From: Pithys albifrons albifrons
Lineage: Eukaryota; Chordata; Aves; Passeriformes; Thamnophilidae
Assembly: GCF_047495875.1 (NCBI RefSeq)
Contig: NC_092467.1
Span: forward strand, 25,129,066 to 25,193,065
Length of the DNA stretch: 64,000 nt
Reading direction: 5' to 3'
Part shown: positions 25,071-35,510 of the stretch, piece by piece
How positions within the stretch are numbered: position 1 is the stretch's first letter
Layout: each line of letters opens with the position of its first letter
Notes under the pieces: model-generated
The model's database searches: none
What the model saw: only the letters and a program-made list of their open reading frames with translations
What the model was told of the DNA's origin: nothing
Position numbers and translations under genes: made by a program

Positions 25071-28000
25071 GTTCATGTTCCATAAAGAAATCCTACATCA
25101 TGGAGACAGGTTTAGCAGTTATACATGGGAAGGGAAACCCTGAGGTTTTTGGGATTTTCTTTCTATAACTGTTTTGACAGAAACTTAGCTCTTTTCCCTC
25201 TCTCAAAGCAAAGTTTCCAGTGTGAGCAGTATTTTTCCAATTCTGCTAAAAAAGCTCTTATTTTTTTCTTGTGCCTTTTCTTCTTCATTCTTGTGTTGAA
25301 TGGGGAAACAAAAGGGAAAGATTGTGTATGTCTGGGAAAATTACTCATGAACTGGAAAAAATCTACAGTCAGTTGTTGAGGCATTAAGAAAAATAATCAG
25401 TTCAAATGAAGTGACACCCCCTCCCCCTCCCCTTTAATTTTATTGTGTTTTTTTTACACATGCAGAGAAATGCATAATTGTATTTGGGTATTACAACTAA
25501 TTTTATTACATAATCCATAAACTTCTCTGGCCTCTCTTGTAATGTATGTCTCCTGTGCCCATCATCCTTGTGGCTTACTGACTTGTTATATCAAAGGTGA
25601 ATCAGGACTTTTAACTGAATCTTATAGGCTAGGTATTATCTTGTATTGCTGCCTATAGCTGTTTTGGATAATTTCTTCAGAAAAAAGTGTTAATGCCTTT
25701 AATTTAATAGAGTGGTCCATTGTGGTGTAAGAGTATCACAGTGAAGCAGTTCTGGAGATGTCTTTGTCACCCTTCATTTTGGTTCCCATCAGAGTATCAG
25801 TTCTCTGCTCCTTGCATCAGGAGCCACTCCTTCAGCTCTGTTCACAGAGATTGTTGGGTTTCGTATTGGGTTTTCTGAACTCTTTTCCTGAAGAAACCTT
25901 GGAAAGGACCTAGTATGGAAGAAAAAATGGATTTCCAGAGGAAGACTAGTTCTGTCTTGATGTGCGTGGTCCACAGATGGCCCCATGTAAAAGCTTTTGA
26001 TTTGCACCTTAGTTGTCTTTACATTGACAATTACAGGCTTTCTCTGAAGTTACTCCTCATGTATCTTTTTCCCCATTTGTAGCCTTTAGTATGAAGACAA
26101 ATAAACAAATGCAAGCGAGCGCATTTCTATCCTGTACCGTATGTTGCCAAAAATAGTAGTCAGATGGAAAAGATTTTTCCAGAAGTCTTCTGCTGCATAA
26201 TCTGTTTCAAATAAAGATAATAAAATAAACAACTGTTTATAAAGAGAATGTGAATGAGCAGGGCTCCCCTGCTGCCTGTTGCGAGGGCGCTCAGTGCAGA
26301 CGTTTTCTATGAGAATTCCTGATCTGGCATACAAGGTTCTGGTTTTTATCTCCAAACCCCCACTCTGAATCACTAGGGACAGATTTCAGGAAACCTATGT
26401 TAAATATAGCACCCTAGGAAACTCCCAAGCTCTGATGTGAACAGGGAAGTTTTGTGATGCAAACCCCTGGGTCCTCATCTCCATCATCTGCAGGCAAGGT
26501 ATTCAAGTGGTCCCTCTCTGTCTGTTTGGCTCAGTCATGGGAAATATGTTGGATGGACTGGGAGACATCAAATAGCTCTGCTAAAAGGGCACTGCAGAGC
26601 AAAGTGTGATCCATGTAAATACTGATCCAGCCAAAGAGGTGTCACTTTGATAGAGCTGCTGCTCAGTTCATCTTTACCATGAATGTTCATGAGCTCCCAG
26701 AGATATGAGTATGGCCATTTTCCAAAGCTCTGGGTTTTCCCTCTAAGCATTGCTGTGGAAGTCTTTGAGAATCAGCTCTATTTGGAGATTTCCAACTCAT
26801 CTTGCATTGAGAGTGGTGGCTAGAAATCCTTCCAGAGCAGCTTTTCACACCACAATATATTTAAGGAAGTCTGCCTCTGATCCTGGCCATATAGCTTGAA
26901 AGGCAAAAGAGCAACAAATGAACAAGAGCCAGGACATGTGGGAAAGGAAAAAGTGACCCAAACTTGGGATAGGTTTTTCTTTCTTTGGTTTGTTTTTTTT
27001 GTTTGTTTTTTTTTTTAAATCCGAGAAGATTTGATTCAAATTTTGGCCTTTGCTTTGGATCCATTTTCCTATTAAAAATTAAAAAAGCTAAACCCCAAAC
27101 CTAAATACACAGAGAAACAGATTTCCCGTCACAGGAAAGAGAAGACCTACATGGCAAGCCTAGGAGAGAAGGTTGCCAGAGGTGGAAATTTTCTGAGATC
27201 TGCAAGTTGGGTTCAGCTGGTTATGAGTTAGAGGGGCTAGATGTGAATATTGGATCCCTGTCTAATTTGATTCTTATGGCAGTGATTATATTTATATACA
27301 GCCTGAAGACTCCAACCAAGTGTGGTGTCTCCAGGGATGGCACAGCCACACGCAAAAGTGTTCCTACCCTAAATTGTCTGTAGTCTAAGCCAACAACAAC
27401 GGAGAAGGGAAATGGAAGAAGAGAAAAAGGGGTGGTCACCAGGAAAGTTTGGACATGAGGTTTTGATTCTGGCTCCCCTCCTGCTGGAGAATCTGCCTCG
27501 ATCTCTGCAAATCTCATCTCTTTTCTACCTTGCCCTTTGCTGCCTCCATGCTGATCCTGTTGCCTGGCCTCCAGCCTTCAAGGTTTCGCTGAGATTTGGG
27601 GTGACCAACTCTTGATGGCATCCTGTGACATTGCGGTGTGGAAATAGTGCAGGAGCAGCAGGACAGATAACTGTCTTTCCCTCTGGAAACCCAGAACCTG
27701 GGCCTCTTGCCTGGATGAGGGCCTGAAAATGTGAATCTCTTTATAAACTTGGATTATCCAGTTTATAGTACAATTCCCTGCAATGTATCTTTCAATGGGC
27801 TTTTTTTCTCTGTTTTTCACAACCTTTTCATTATTCCTTGTATAGGTCTGTTTTATTAGGGTCAGTTTACATGCTATGGGCAGTGTAAAGTTTGATAAGC
27901 CAGCAAGAGTTGCTGTTAATTTAGAGCAATTAAAAAATTACTGTCTGAACTTATTGATCCAGTCAAGTCAGAATTTGCAGCTTGTCCCTGCTGTTGGGGT

Positions 28001-28616
28001 CCTTCAAGTCATTAATTTTAGAATTAAGATAGTATTTTTTCTCTCTCCTCCCTCCCAGCCCTCTCACCTCTCCTAAATATTTTATTTATCTGCATAGTGG
28101 TTCGGCAAACTGGTTCCCTTCTTACACGTCCAACTCCAGCCAGGGTTTCCTTTTAGGAAAGAGGAGGGGAGGCAGGCTCTGCTTTTCTTTTCCCATTCAG
28201 CCATTTCTGCACTTTATTTAATTTTTAGCTGTTTTATTTAAACGTTCATAAACTTGGGGCCTAAGCTGGGCTTAGGAGTGCACCAGGAAAGCGTTAAAAA
28301 AACACGTCTTGAGCAAGGCTGAGAAGAATTCATTGATGCCAGGGCAATGTGTGTTTGATAAACATATGGACTTAAAGGCAGATAGGAGCAAGGAGATACT
28401 TTGCCTGCATATAGCTGTATTATTTATGGATGTCTTTGCTGTGCAGTGAGGACCAGGTTCTGTTTAGCTCTCTATTTGGGTGGTCTGCGAGAGATTCTGA
28501 GTAGCCTTCAGTAGCCTTCAGGCATAATTGCCAGGCATGCTCTTGTATCTGAGATAGCTTAATAAAGCATTACATATCTTACTGCTTCTATATTTTATTA
28601 CCTAACCCAGTGCATG

Positions 28617-28965
28617 CGGTCAGCGGGTAATTAAATTCAGCTGTGTTTTTACTCTCTGTTTTAAGGTCGAAGTATGAATTTCTCCGCGAATTCTTTGAAA
28701 CGGACTAATACGATGCATGCATGATAAAGGCAAGGCTAATCAGAGCCAGACTGTTAGTGCAATATAAGGTTGCCCCAGGTGTAATTTATTTTCATATTAT
28801 TGGTGGTTTTACTGTCGAACATATTAGAAGACGAAGAAGAAATAATAATTCTTTTCCGTGTATGGCCAGAAAGCTGCAGACTGGGTTGAGAAGCTGGGTT
28901 TTCTTTTCATTTCTATTTTATGCCACGTTTCGGCTCAACTGCTGGTGCTCCATACTGAAGTCGAT
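28617..28965. other. Candidate conserved non-coding element (best in window)
   Basis: I count 13 CpGs in about 350 bp of AT-rich, repeat-free DNA, clustered at 28617-28720, 28815-28860 and 28925-28965. It also holds TAATTA followed by CAGCTG (28628-28642) and a nested ATGCATGCAT palindrome near 28714. The surrounding kilobases are CpG-poor. This is the pattern expected of a constrained enhancer-like element, but nothing here identifies its target gene. A short open frame across it (28721-28990) has no protein motif. Confidence 0.4.
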
Positions 28966-30311
28966 TTCAATTAACCTATTCCTTCATTAACTCACTCTCT
29001 AAGTGCAGGAGGATATTGCTAGATTGCTCTGTGCCATTATGAAAAGGATTGTGGTGCAGCCTTTATTAAAAGCAATGTCTGCAGTGGAATGTATGCTGGA
29101 AAAAGCTTAAACAAATCTTTTTCTTGGATTTGACCAGCTGGGGCTGGAGTGGCTGCATGGGCTCCAGGAGGTGGAGTATTTTCACTGAGGGTGAGAGTGG
29201 GTTGGGAGCTGGGAAGGCTGTGGGGTGCAGAGGAGGACAGGGGCAGTTGACCCCAGTCTTTTGGCTCACATCAGTGAATTTAGGGAAGACCATTTGTGTT
29301 TGGGACTGTGTGGTTCTCACGTCAGGAGTGAGGGTTGGCTAGGTGAAATGGAGAGGTAGCAAAATCACAAATGCAGGACCCAACCTTGCTCCTCTCAGGG
29401 GACTACCTGGGGAACTTGTTGCAGGAAGGAAAGTAGGTATTTGTAACATTTTCTCGGAATATCCAGAGTTACGATGAAGCTGCTGTGGTTTTTTTCACCC
29501 AGTCAGAAAATTTTACAACTTATGCTTTCTTCCCTTCAAATCTGACCTTGCTTATCTCCCTAGACCACCATGTGTGCAATCTTGCTGTTGCTGTGGCATA
29601 CCAATTGTCAGTGCCAGAAAATTGTTTCATGAGTAGCAAAAAGAAATGAGACCTAAAGTTCTAGAGATTGGTGCCCCAGGACCAGCACACAAAATGTCTT
29701 AGGTGCCTGCTAGTGGCTAAGCTTTAATCTCACAGAAGCCCTCTCTTTCCTCAGTGACAATTCTTTGAAAACTTTCAGAAACTTAAGGTGTGATTCATAT
29801 CTGAACTATAGATTACAAGAAAAATGTGCCAGAGGAAGAAGAAAAGCAAGTCAATGCCAACTTTTTTGGTGGAGAGAGGTGAGCACCTTCAGGATGCAAC
29901 TCATCTGACTCATTTTCTTTAAAATATACACAATAAAATTTGTTTACCTGAACAGATTAAAAGCAGCTGAGGAGAAGGTGTCAAAATAGTCCTGATGAAC
30001 TATTATGGTCTCCCTCCTTGAGTAAGGATATGTTTGAGACTAACCACTGGATTGAAATCCACTGGAGACAGTTTCATGTGTGTATATATGGCCACATAGA
30101 CCTCATGGAAGAAAGCTCCAAAAACCTGACTTTTGAGAGAGAGGACCAGCCATGGCAAAGCTGTGGCAAATTTGTCAGATGAAGTGCTGCAACTTACCGC
30201 AATGTTGCCTGTGTCCATATCTGCCTAATGGCCCAAGGCATTGGATTAAACCTACCTTTGCTGAAGTTCTCTTCTAGAGCTGGGGAAAACCATGCTGCAG
30301 GTAAATAGACA

Positions 30312-30334
30312 CCCCCCCCCCCCCCCCCCCCCCC
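30312..30334 (+). repeat. Poly-C homopolymer, 23 nt
   Basis: An uninterrupted run of 23 C on the plus strand (G on the minus). It can form G-quadruplex or i-motif structures. Its exact length in an assembly is unreliable because sequencing handles such runs poorly. Confidence 0.9.
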
Positions 30335-31026
30335 AGCACTTTGAGGGCATTTCTTTTGGCATCATCCTTTTAGACAGGTGGCTTTTGACCATGGTCAGGG
30401 ACAAGGGGCTGGACAAAGGGTGGGCACATGCAGCTCCTTGGAAAATCTGCCACAATCATTTGGGCAAAGCTCTGTGGGCTGTAATCCAGCATTGCCCAGG
30501 CAAGGTCAGGCAGCAGGAGAAAACCTAGTTTAACACACAGGAACTCAGGTTGATGTTTGACCTGTGCTTCTGCTTCCCCAGCTGTGAAAGAGTGAAGGAA
30601 ATGTCCCCTCTCTCACAGCTGACTTTTGCCTCTGAATTAATGTTTGCAAAATACTCAGAGCTCCCTAGCTGATGGGGCTGCAAACCACACAGCTTGACTC
30701 TGCTGTCACCAATTGGAAAGAGCCATGCTGGGCTTCGGATTTAGTTCTATAGAATTAAGATTATTTTATTGTTCTAGGAACGATAGGGTGGTCTGGCTGC
30801 TAAATTACAGCACTCCCTGGGCAGGGCCAATGCTTTCCCTGCTTTTTTGGGGTCAGGATTTGGCCCTTTCTGGTTTTATGTTTTCCTACTGAACTCGTGA
30901 ACCTGTATCAAATGTCAACGCAACAAGAACTTGATGGTAATGCTCTGCCAGCAAGAAAGGGCTTCTCAAAAATCAGTTTTCCTTTCACTAAACTCAATCC
31001 CTTTCGCTCCCTCTTTCCTCACTTTT
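30335..31026. other. Non-coding; no gene seen
   Basis: No exon or transposon recognised. The short frames here (for example 30292-30528) are partly created by the poly-C run, which would encode polyproline. Confidence 0.5.
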
Positions 31027-31053
31027 CATCCCATCCCATCCCATCCCATCCCT
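31027..31053 (+). repeat. (CATCC)n pentamer microsatellite
   Basis: About five perfect copies of a CATCC pentamer. A simple tandem repeat with no other sign of function. Confidence 0.9.
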
Positions 31054-33354
31054 ATGAAACCAGTAGAAAGCCACCCCCTGAAGCTGGTGAGCACTGTACT
31101 GCCTGGGATCCAGGAAAACTTGATAGTGTGCAGATGCTGTTTTGTATCTCAGCAATGTTTACTTTTCTGTTGGATTTTAAGTAAGCAGAAGGCCAGGAGA
31201 CACTGTAGCATTTCTTGACATGATGAAACAGTCATCACCTCATCCAGCTGGAGGTGGGAAGCCCTTCCCTAAATTTTCTCACCCTCCTTGGCCTTGCTTG
31301 GGGAGTGGGTGGAGCTGGACCAGCACCCCTGTTCCCTGACCCCTGACTAACTCAGTGACCTGGGTGTGGAGGAGGAGAAAAATTTGTTTCTCCTCTCCAC
31401 CCCCCATCCCCAAACACAGTCTGGGACTATTCAGACATTGTGATACTGGGATTAACTTTGCTCTGTCTCCTCTTCAGCCTGTGTCCCACAAAAAGTGCTG
31501 GGGGCATGGAAATGCCTGCCTGCTGCTGGAGTGAGCAGAAGGGGATGCCCTGTACCCTGAGGGGACCGAAGTGGATGAGGAGCCAAAAGGGCTGCCTGAG
31601 TCTCTGTGCTTCCCAGGCATGGCTCCGGGGATGTGCACAGCCCTTGCTGTGCAAAGGCATGCCCGGGGCCCTGGCGGGCTCTTTAGGGATTTGAGGTTTT
31701 CTCCAAGCCCATCTCTGATGTTGAGAACTGACTCGAACACATGCGGCAAGCTAATCGTGTGCATCTGTGCCTTTTAAAAACGCGGTCGCCTGCTGATTGG
31801 GTTTAATTCTTTATCTTATTCCTGCTAATCCGTTTTCCAATCTGGTTCCCATTTGGAGACAAATTCCCCCAAACCCCAGCCACTGATGGGATGGATGTGT
31901 GGCACCAGGGGTAAGGGGGGGAAGAGAATGAAGCGGTGCTTTCTATGGGGTAGTTACAGGCCGAGAAGAGGACATGCTACCCTGTTAGATGCTGGATAAC
32001 AAAATTCCACCCTGACTTGTGCCACAAATGTGTAACAGCCTCATAACTGTCTCCACTTGGGATTCCACCTCCTGCAGGCTGCTATTACCATGAAAACGTG
32101 ACAGCAGTGCTTTGCCAAGCACTCAAGGAATAACAGCCTGAGGGTTTTATTGCATGGAAGGATTCCCTTCAAACACACCATGGAGCTGGCCTGGTGGTCC
32201 AGCAGCAGTGTAACAACCTGGGCTTCTTTGGGTTTCATGACTGAAAGGCAGCAGTGCCCTTGAGTTTGCTGTAGGGCTGGTGAGTCTCTGATGGCTCTCT
32301 GGCCCCTTGGCAGTAGTCAGTGCTTCCCAGCCAAGGAGAGATGTGCTGAATTGCATCAGCTGTCCCCCTTCCTCCTCTTGGTCTCTCTCCTGGCCCTAGC
32401 CTCCAGTTTTTGATGCTCAGAAGCTGCCAGCAAGGCACTCAGCATTGTTGGCATCTCCACTGTGAGGGCGTTTTTCCTTCTGTCAAGGGAGAGAGGGGAC
32501 ATCTGTAGTCTTAGGGTAGGAAACCTTCAGACTGCCACTCTGCTGGCTTTTGAGAAATCATTAGCTGTTGCACCTCTGTTTCACCTCTTGTTTTCTCTTG
32601 GTTATCCTCTCTTCTGCCTCCTATCTTCCCTGTATTATTGCCGATTTTGATTCTTCTCAATTGCAAGTTTTCATTGGACAGAAGCCCCTGTGATGTGATT
32701 TTTTTCAGATAACGTTTCTCAGGACTCACAAGGCTAGTTTTCCATTGGGAAAAGTGTGTGTTTTTGATGTGACAGACTTAGTACCAGGTGTAATATGTGA
32801 GATCAGGTGTGTTTTGGCATGAACTGACTGTGAGACTACATGCCTCCAGATTTTCAGCTTGTCCAGCTACTTTGATCAAAACTCAGTTTCCTATCTTTGA
32901 TAGGCTTTTAACCTCCAGGGCTATTTTCTAGCATAGATCAAACCCAACCAACAACTCTAGCAAAACACCCAACAAACAAATAAAGCTCTTTGAATTTCTC
33001 AGTAGTAAAAATCAGCAGCAAAAATTTAGATTAAAAAAAAAATCAAGTTGTGCAAGTAAGGAATTGATGCCTGGTATAGAGTTAGAGTATTCTGGGACTT
33101 GTGTTTTCCCAAGTGCATGTATTAGCCCTGATTCCATGCTGAGTGTCTAAAGATTGGGCTCTGTTCTCCCACTTGCCCTGACCACCCATAGGGTAAGAAG
33201 CAGTTGGTTGTTTGGGTTTTTTTGTCTTGGAAAATACACCCCTCTGTAAGAATACCTTGCAGTTTGCAGAAAGATAGAAGAGTTATGGGTGGGAAGTAAC
33301 AGTAAAATATAGGAGGCAAATGAGAAATGGCTGATTTATTCTCCTGTAATAAAG
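31054..33354. other. Unique non-coding sequence, no gene seen
   Basis: Relatively GC-richer, with many short overlapping frames on both strands at 31430-31780 and none motif-bearing. Contains the CpG-retaining patch 31725-31850 listed separately, and a G-rich run at 31909-31921. Confidence 0.5.
31725..31850. other. Candidate conserved non-coding element
   Basis: Seven CpGs fall within 100 bp (31733-31832), including ACGCGGTCGCC at 31780-31790, beside a CTAATCC word at 31825-31831 that matches the OTX/PITX-type homeodomain core and a GATTGG inverted CCAAT word at 31795-31800. The patch is repeat-free. Regulatory function is inferred only. Confidence 0.3.
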
Positions 33355-33640
33355 GTCCAGAAGATGTGGTTCTTGTTCCCAGATTTATCTCTGTTTTGCT
33401 CTGTAGCCTTGAACAAGCCATTTCACTTCCTTCTGTCTTTACTTTTCCTCCTGCTCTTTGGCCCTTGAGTTTATGAGCTCTGCAAGGTGAATGGGCTCTG
33501 CCTTTTGCTTGTGCAGCAGGATCTACTCCTGCAGCCCTAAGTTCCCATTTGTAAATTGTTGGACCTATGTGTTGGTACAGCACCTCATGTGGAGAGAGCT
33601 GGGATCCTCAAGACCTGGGTAATAAAGAATAATTTTTTTT
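33355..33640 (+). mobile_element. Ancient tRNA-headed CORE-SINE (MIR-related), near full length
   Basis: Words occur in the correct order on the plus strand: GTGGTTCTTGTTCCCAG (33366-33382, tRNA B-box end), CTGTAGCCTTGAACAAGCCATT (about 33400-33422, the 'gtgaccttgggcaagtcact' region), CTTTGGCCCTTGAGTTTATGAGCTC (33456-33480, compare 'tttagattgtaagctc'), TGTGTTGGTACAGCACCT (about 33568-33585, compare 'tgtttgtacagcgcct') and a tail GCTGGGATCCTCAAGACCTGGGTAATAAAGAATAA resembling the 'ggttggggcctctaggcgctaccgtaatacaaataataa' 3' end seen in sauropsid elements. An insertion-like segment around 33490-33550 separates the last parts. Highly diverged and non-coding. Confidence 0.6.
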
Positions 33641-35440
33641 AAAAGGCAGAAACATAGCTAAAACAAGGGAATGAAAGGAAATAACCATTTCTAAGCTCTC
33701 AGGGGATTAACAGAAAACTAGAAAGCTTATATATTTTCTTGATCCCGCAGCATTAGCAAATTGTGAGATTGAAGGACAATGAGTTTGAATGAACTGTGTA
33801 CTTTTTAATGTCTTTCCAAGTGTGTGTGTGCACATGCATAAAACGCACAGTGCATTTTATAAGCTGGCCAAAAGGCACATGAGTGAAACAGCACGTGATG
33901 CAGCTGTCGAAAGAACCCATCACCCAGCCCGGGAAAAAATTATGACTATGACTCTAACTGTTTTTTATCATTTCCATCTCTATTGACTGACATGTATTTT
34001 CTTCCTTCCCTGACCCTGAACACCATGACTCTGAAACTACTGAAATGTTTGCACAATCTTGAAGCATTTATTTAAAAGTTGCTTTTCCCTGAAGGGTAGG
34101 TACTACAGCCAGATTCAAAGTCAGATCAAAAAAAACAAACAAATACTATCTTTACAAGCCCTTCATATCGGTATGTACCAAAGGACCTATCAGCTTCCTT
34201 TTCCTTTTGGCATGCTGACAACAGCCCAGTGCCTCAGGCAGAGAGCTGGAGTACGTGTTTACAACCCTTTCAAATTCACAGGCCAAACAGGAAAAGAAGG
34301 AAAATGTCAAAAATTACAAATAAAACAGTTGATCTTCAAAAGCAATGAGGCCTGCAAATGAATAATTTTTAGGCATGCTGTATCGGATTTCTTAAATATT
34401 TGTCACAGCTGTGAGTTGCATAGTGCAGTGTTTGTTAACCTTAGAACTTGTCTTAAGTGCTCTCATGAATAAATTTATTTATACTGAAAAATCCAAGTGT
34501 CTTAATAACTAAAACGTTTTTCAGAGGTGCTTTTCCTCCTTTTTTTTTCTTTCTAATGCTGTTGCAGAGAATCCTTCCCCATGTGTTCAGCATATTGCAG
34601 CTTTTCTTCGGGAGAGAGCAGGAGTGATGATAGAGATAATGAGAAAAAAAATAGGAAAGCAAGAGGTGGGAAAATGACAGGACATGCTTGTCTTGGTTTT
34701 TTTATGTAGACTCCCTGTTATGTGATGCCCTTTGGGTTACAGGTATGTCATGGCCTTGGATGTTTTGCTTTTGTAAACCTTTCTGGTCTTTATGGAGACC
34801 TTGTCTCCTCAAGAACTGAGGCACAAAAAGTTTTGCAGTGGGAATGGTCTTGCATATGTTTAGATAGATCATATTTGGAGGCATCTGGTCCTGGTTAGTT
34901 CAGATTACCCCTGTATAGTCAGTGGGGAGGGACTGCAACTCCATAGGGTGATCCCTACCCTGAGTCCTGAAGTTGCTCCGAGGGGCGTATTTTTCTTTGC
35001 TGGCTATTATGGGATCCAGAATGACTAGTTTGTGTTAGACACCTCTGCTATGTATGACTGGAGTCACTGGAGATGAACCCCACTTTCTTGGGGAAAGTGG
35101 TGGAAAGCAGACAGATCTCAGTCCAAGTCCTTGGTCAGGTACTGGATGTCTGAAGGCAGCATGTATGAGAGTGGTTTGGGTTCATCCCAGACTCCCTGAA
35201 AACTGTTTGCAGAGATCCGTCTGCAATCTGGCAATCTGCTCTAGGCAAAAGAAAGGACTGATGTTTTCTGCTCAGCCTGGGCAGTCAGACATGATTTGAA
35301 CAAGTCACTTTTTAGCTCCATGGTTTGTCATTTTGAAGGGAGAAAGAAAATGTTCTAGGCTACACAGCCTATCAGATATGGTTTGGTAAACCAGCATAGC
35401 TTGTTTGCGAAAAAAAAAAACCTGCAGAAAGAGTCTGAAA
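33641..35440. other. Unique non-coding sequence, no gene seen
   Basis: No exon or transposon accepted. 33790-33940 keeps a few CpGs and a CACGTG (about 33893) E-box. 35270-35340 shows a weak resemblance to a MIR core that was rejected. Confidence 0.5.
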
Positions 35441-35510
35441 GCAGAGTACAACTAGAATAGCTTGCCCGGGGAAGAGCTGGAGTCGCCATCACTGGAGGTC
35501 CTCAAGAATG
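35441..35510 (+). mobile_element. Short CR1 ORF2 fragment
   Basis: Plus-strand CTTGCCCGGGGAAGAGCTGG followed by a segment ending in TCACTGGAGGTCCTCAAGAA corresponds to the CR1 coding words for ...RLPGE.LESPSLEVLK, close to the C-terminal end of CR1 ORF2. The flanks no longer match. Orientation is opposite to the large CR1 at 47351-47790. Confidence 0.6.

Larger units (their letters stand above)
22426..30311. other. Unique non-coding sequence with two candidate regulatory patches
   Basis: About 7.9 kb without a gene. T-rich runs occur at 26985-27016. Candidate constrained patches at 24690-25070 and 28617-28965 are listed separately. A 10-bp direct duplication (GTAGCCTTCA) lies at 28502-28521. 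Confidence 0.5.

Noticed and set aside
27325..27350. CR1 word 'tctccagggatggcac'
   Set aside because: The match is limited to about 16 bp with no CR1 sequence on either side.
35270..35340. MIR core ('gaacaagtcact...')
   Set aside because: One word matches but the expected CCTCAGTTTCC and head words are absent.
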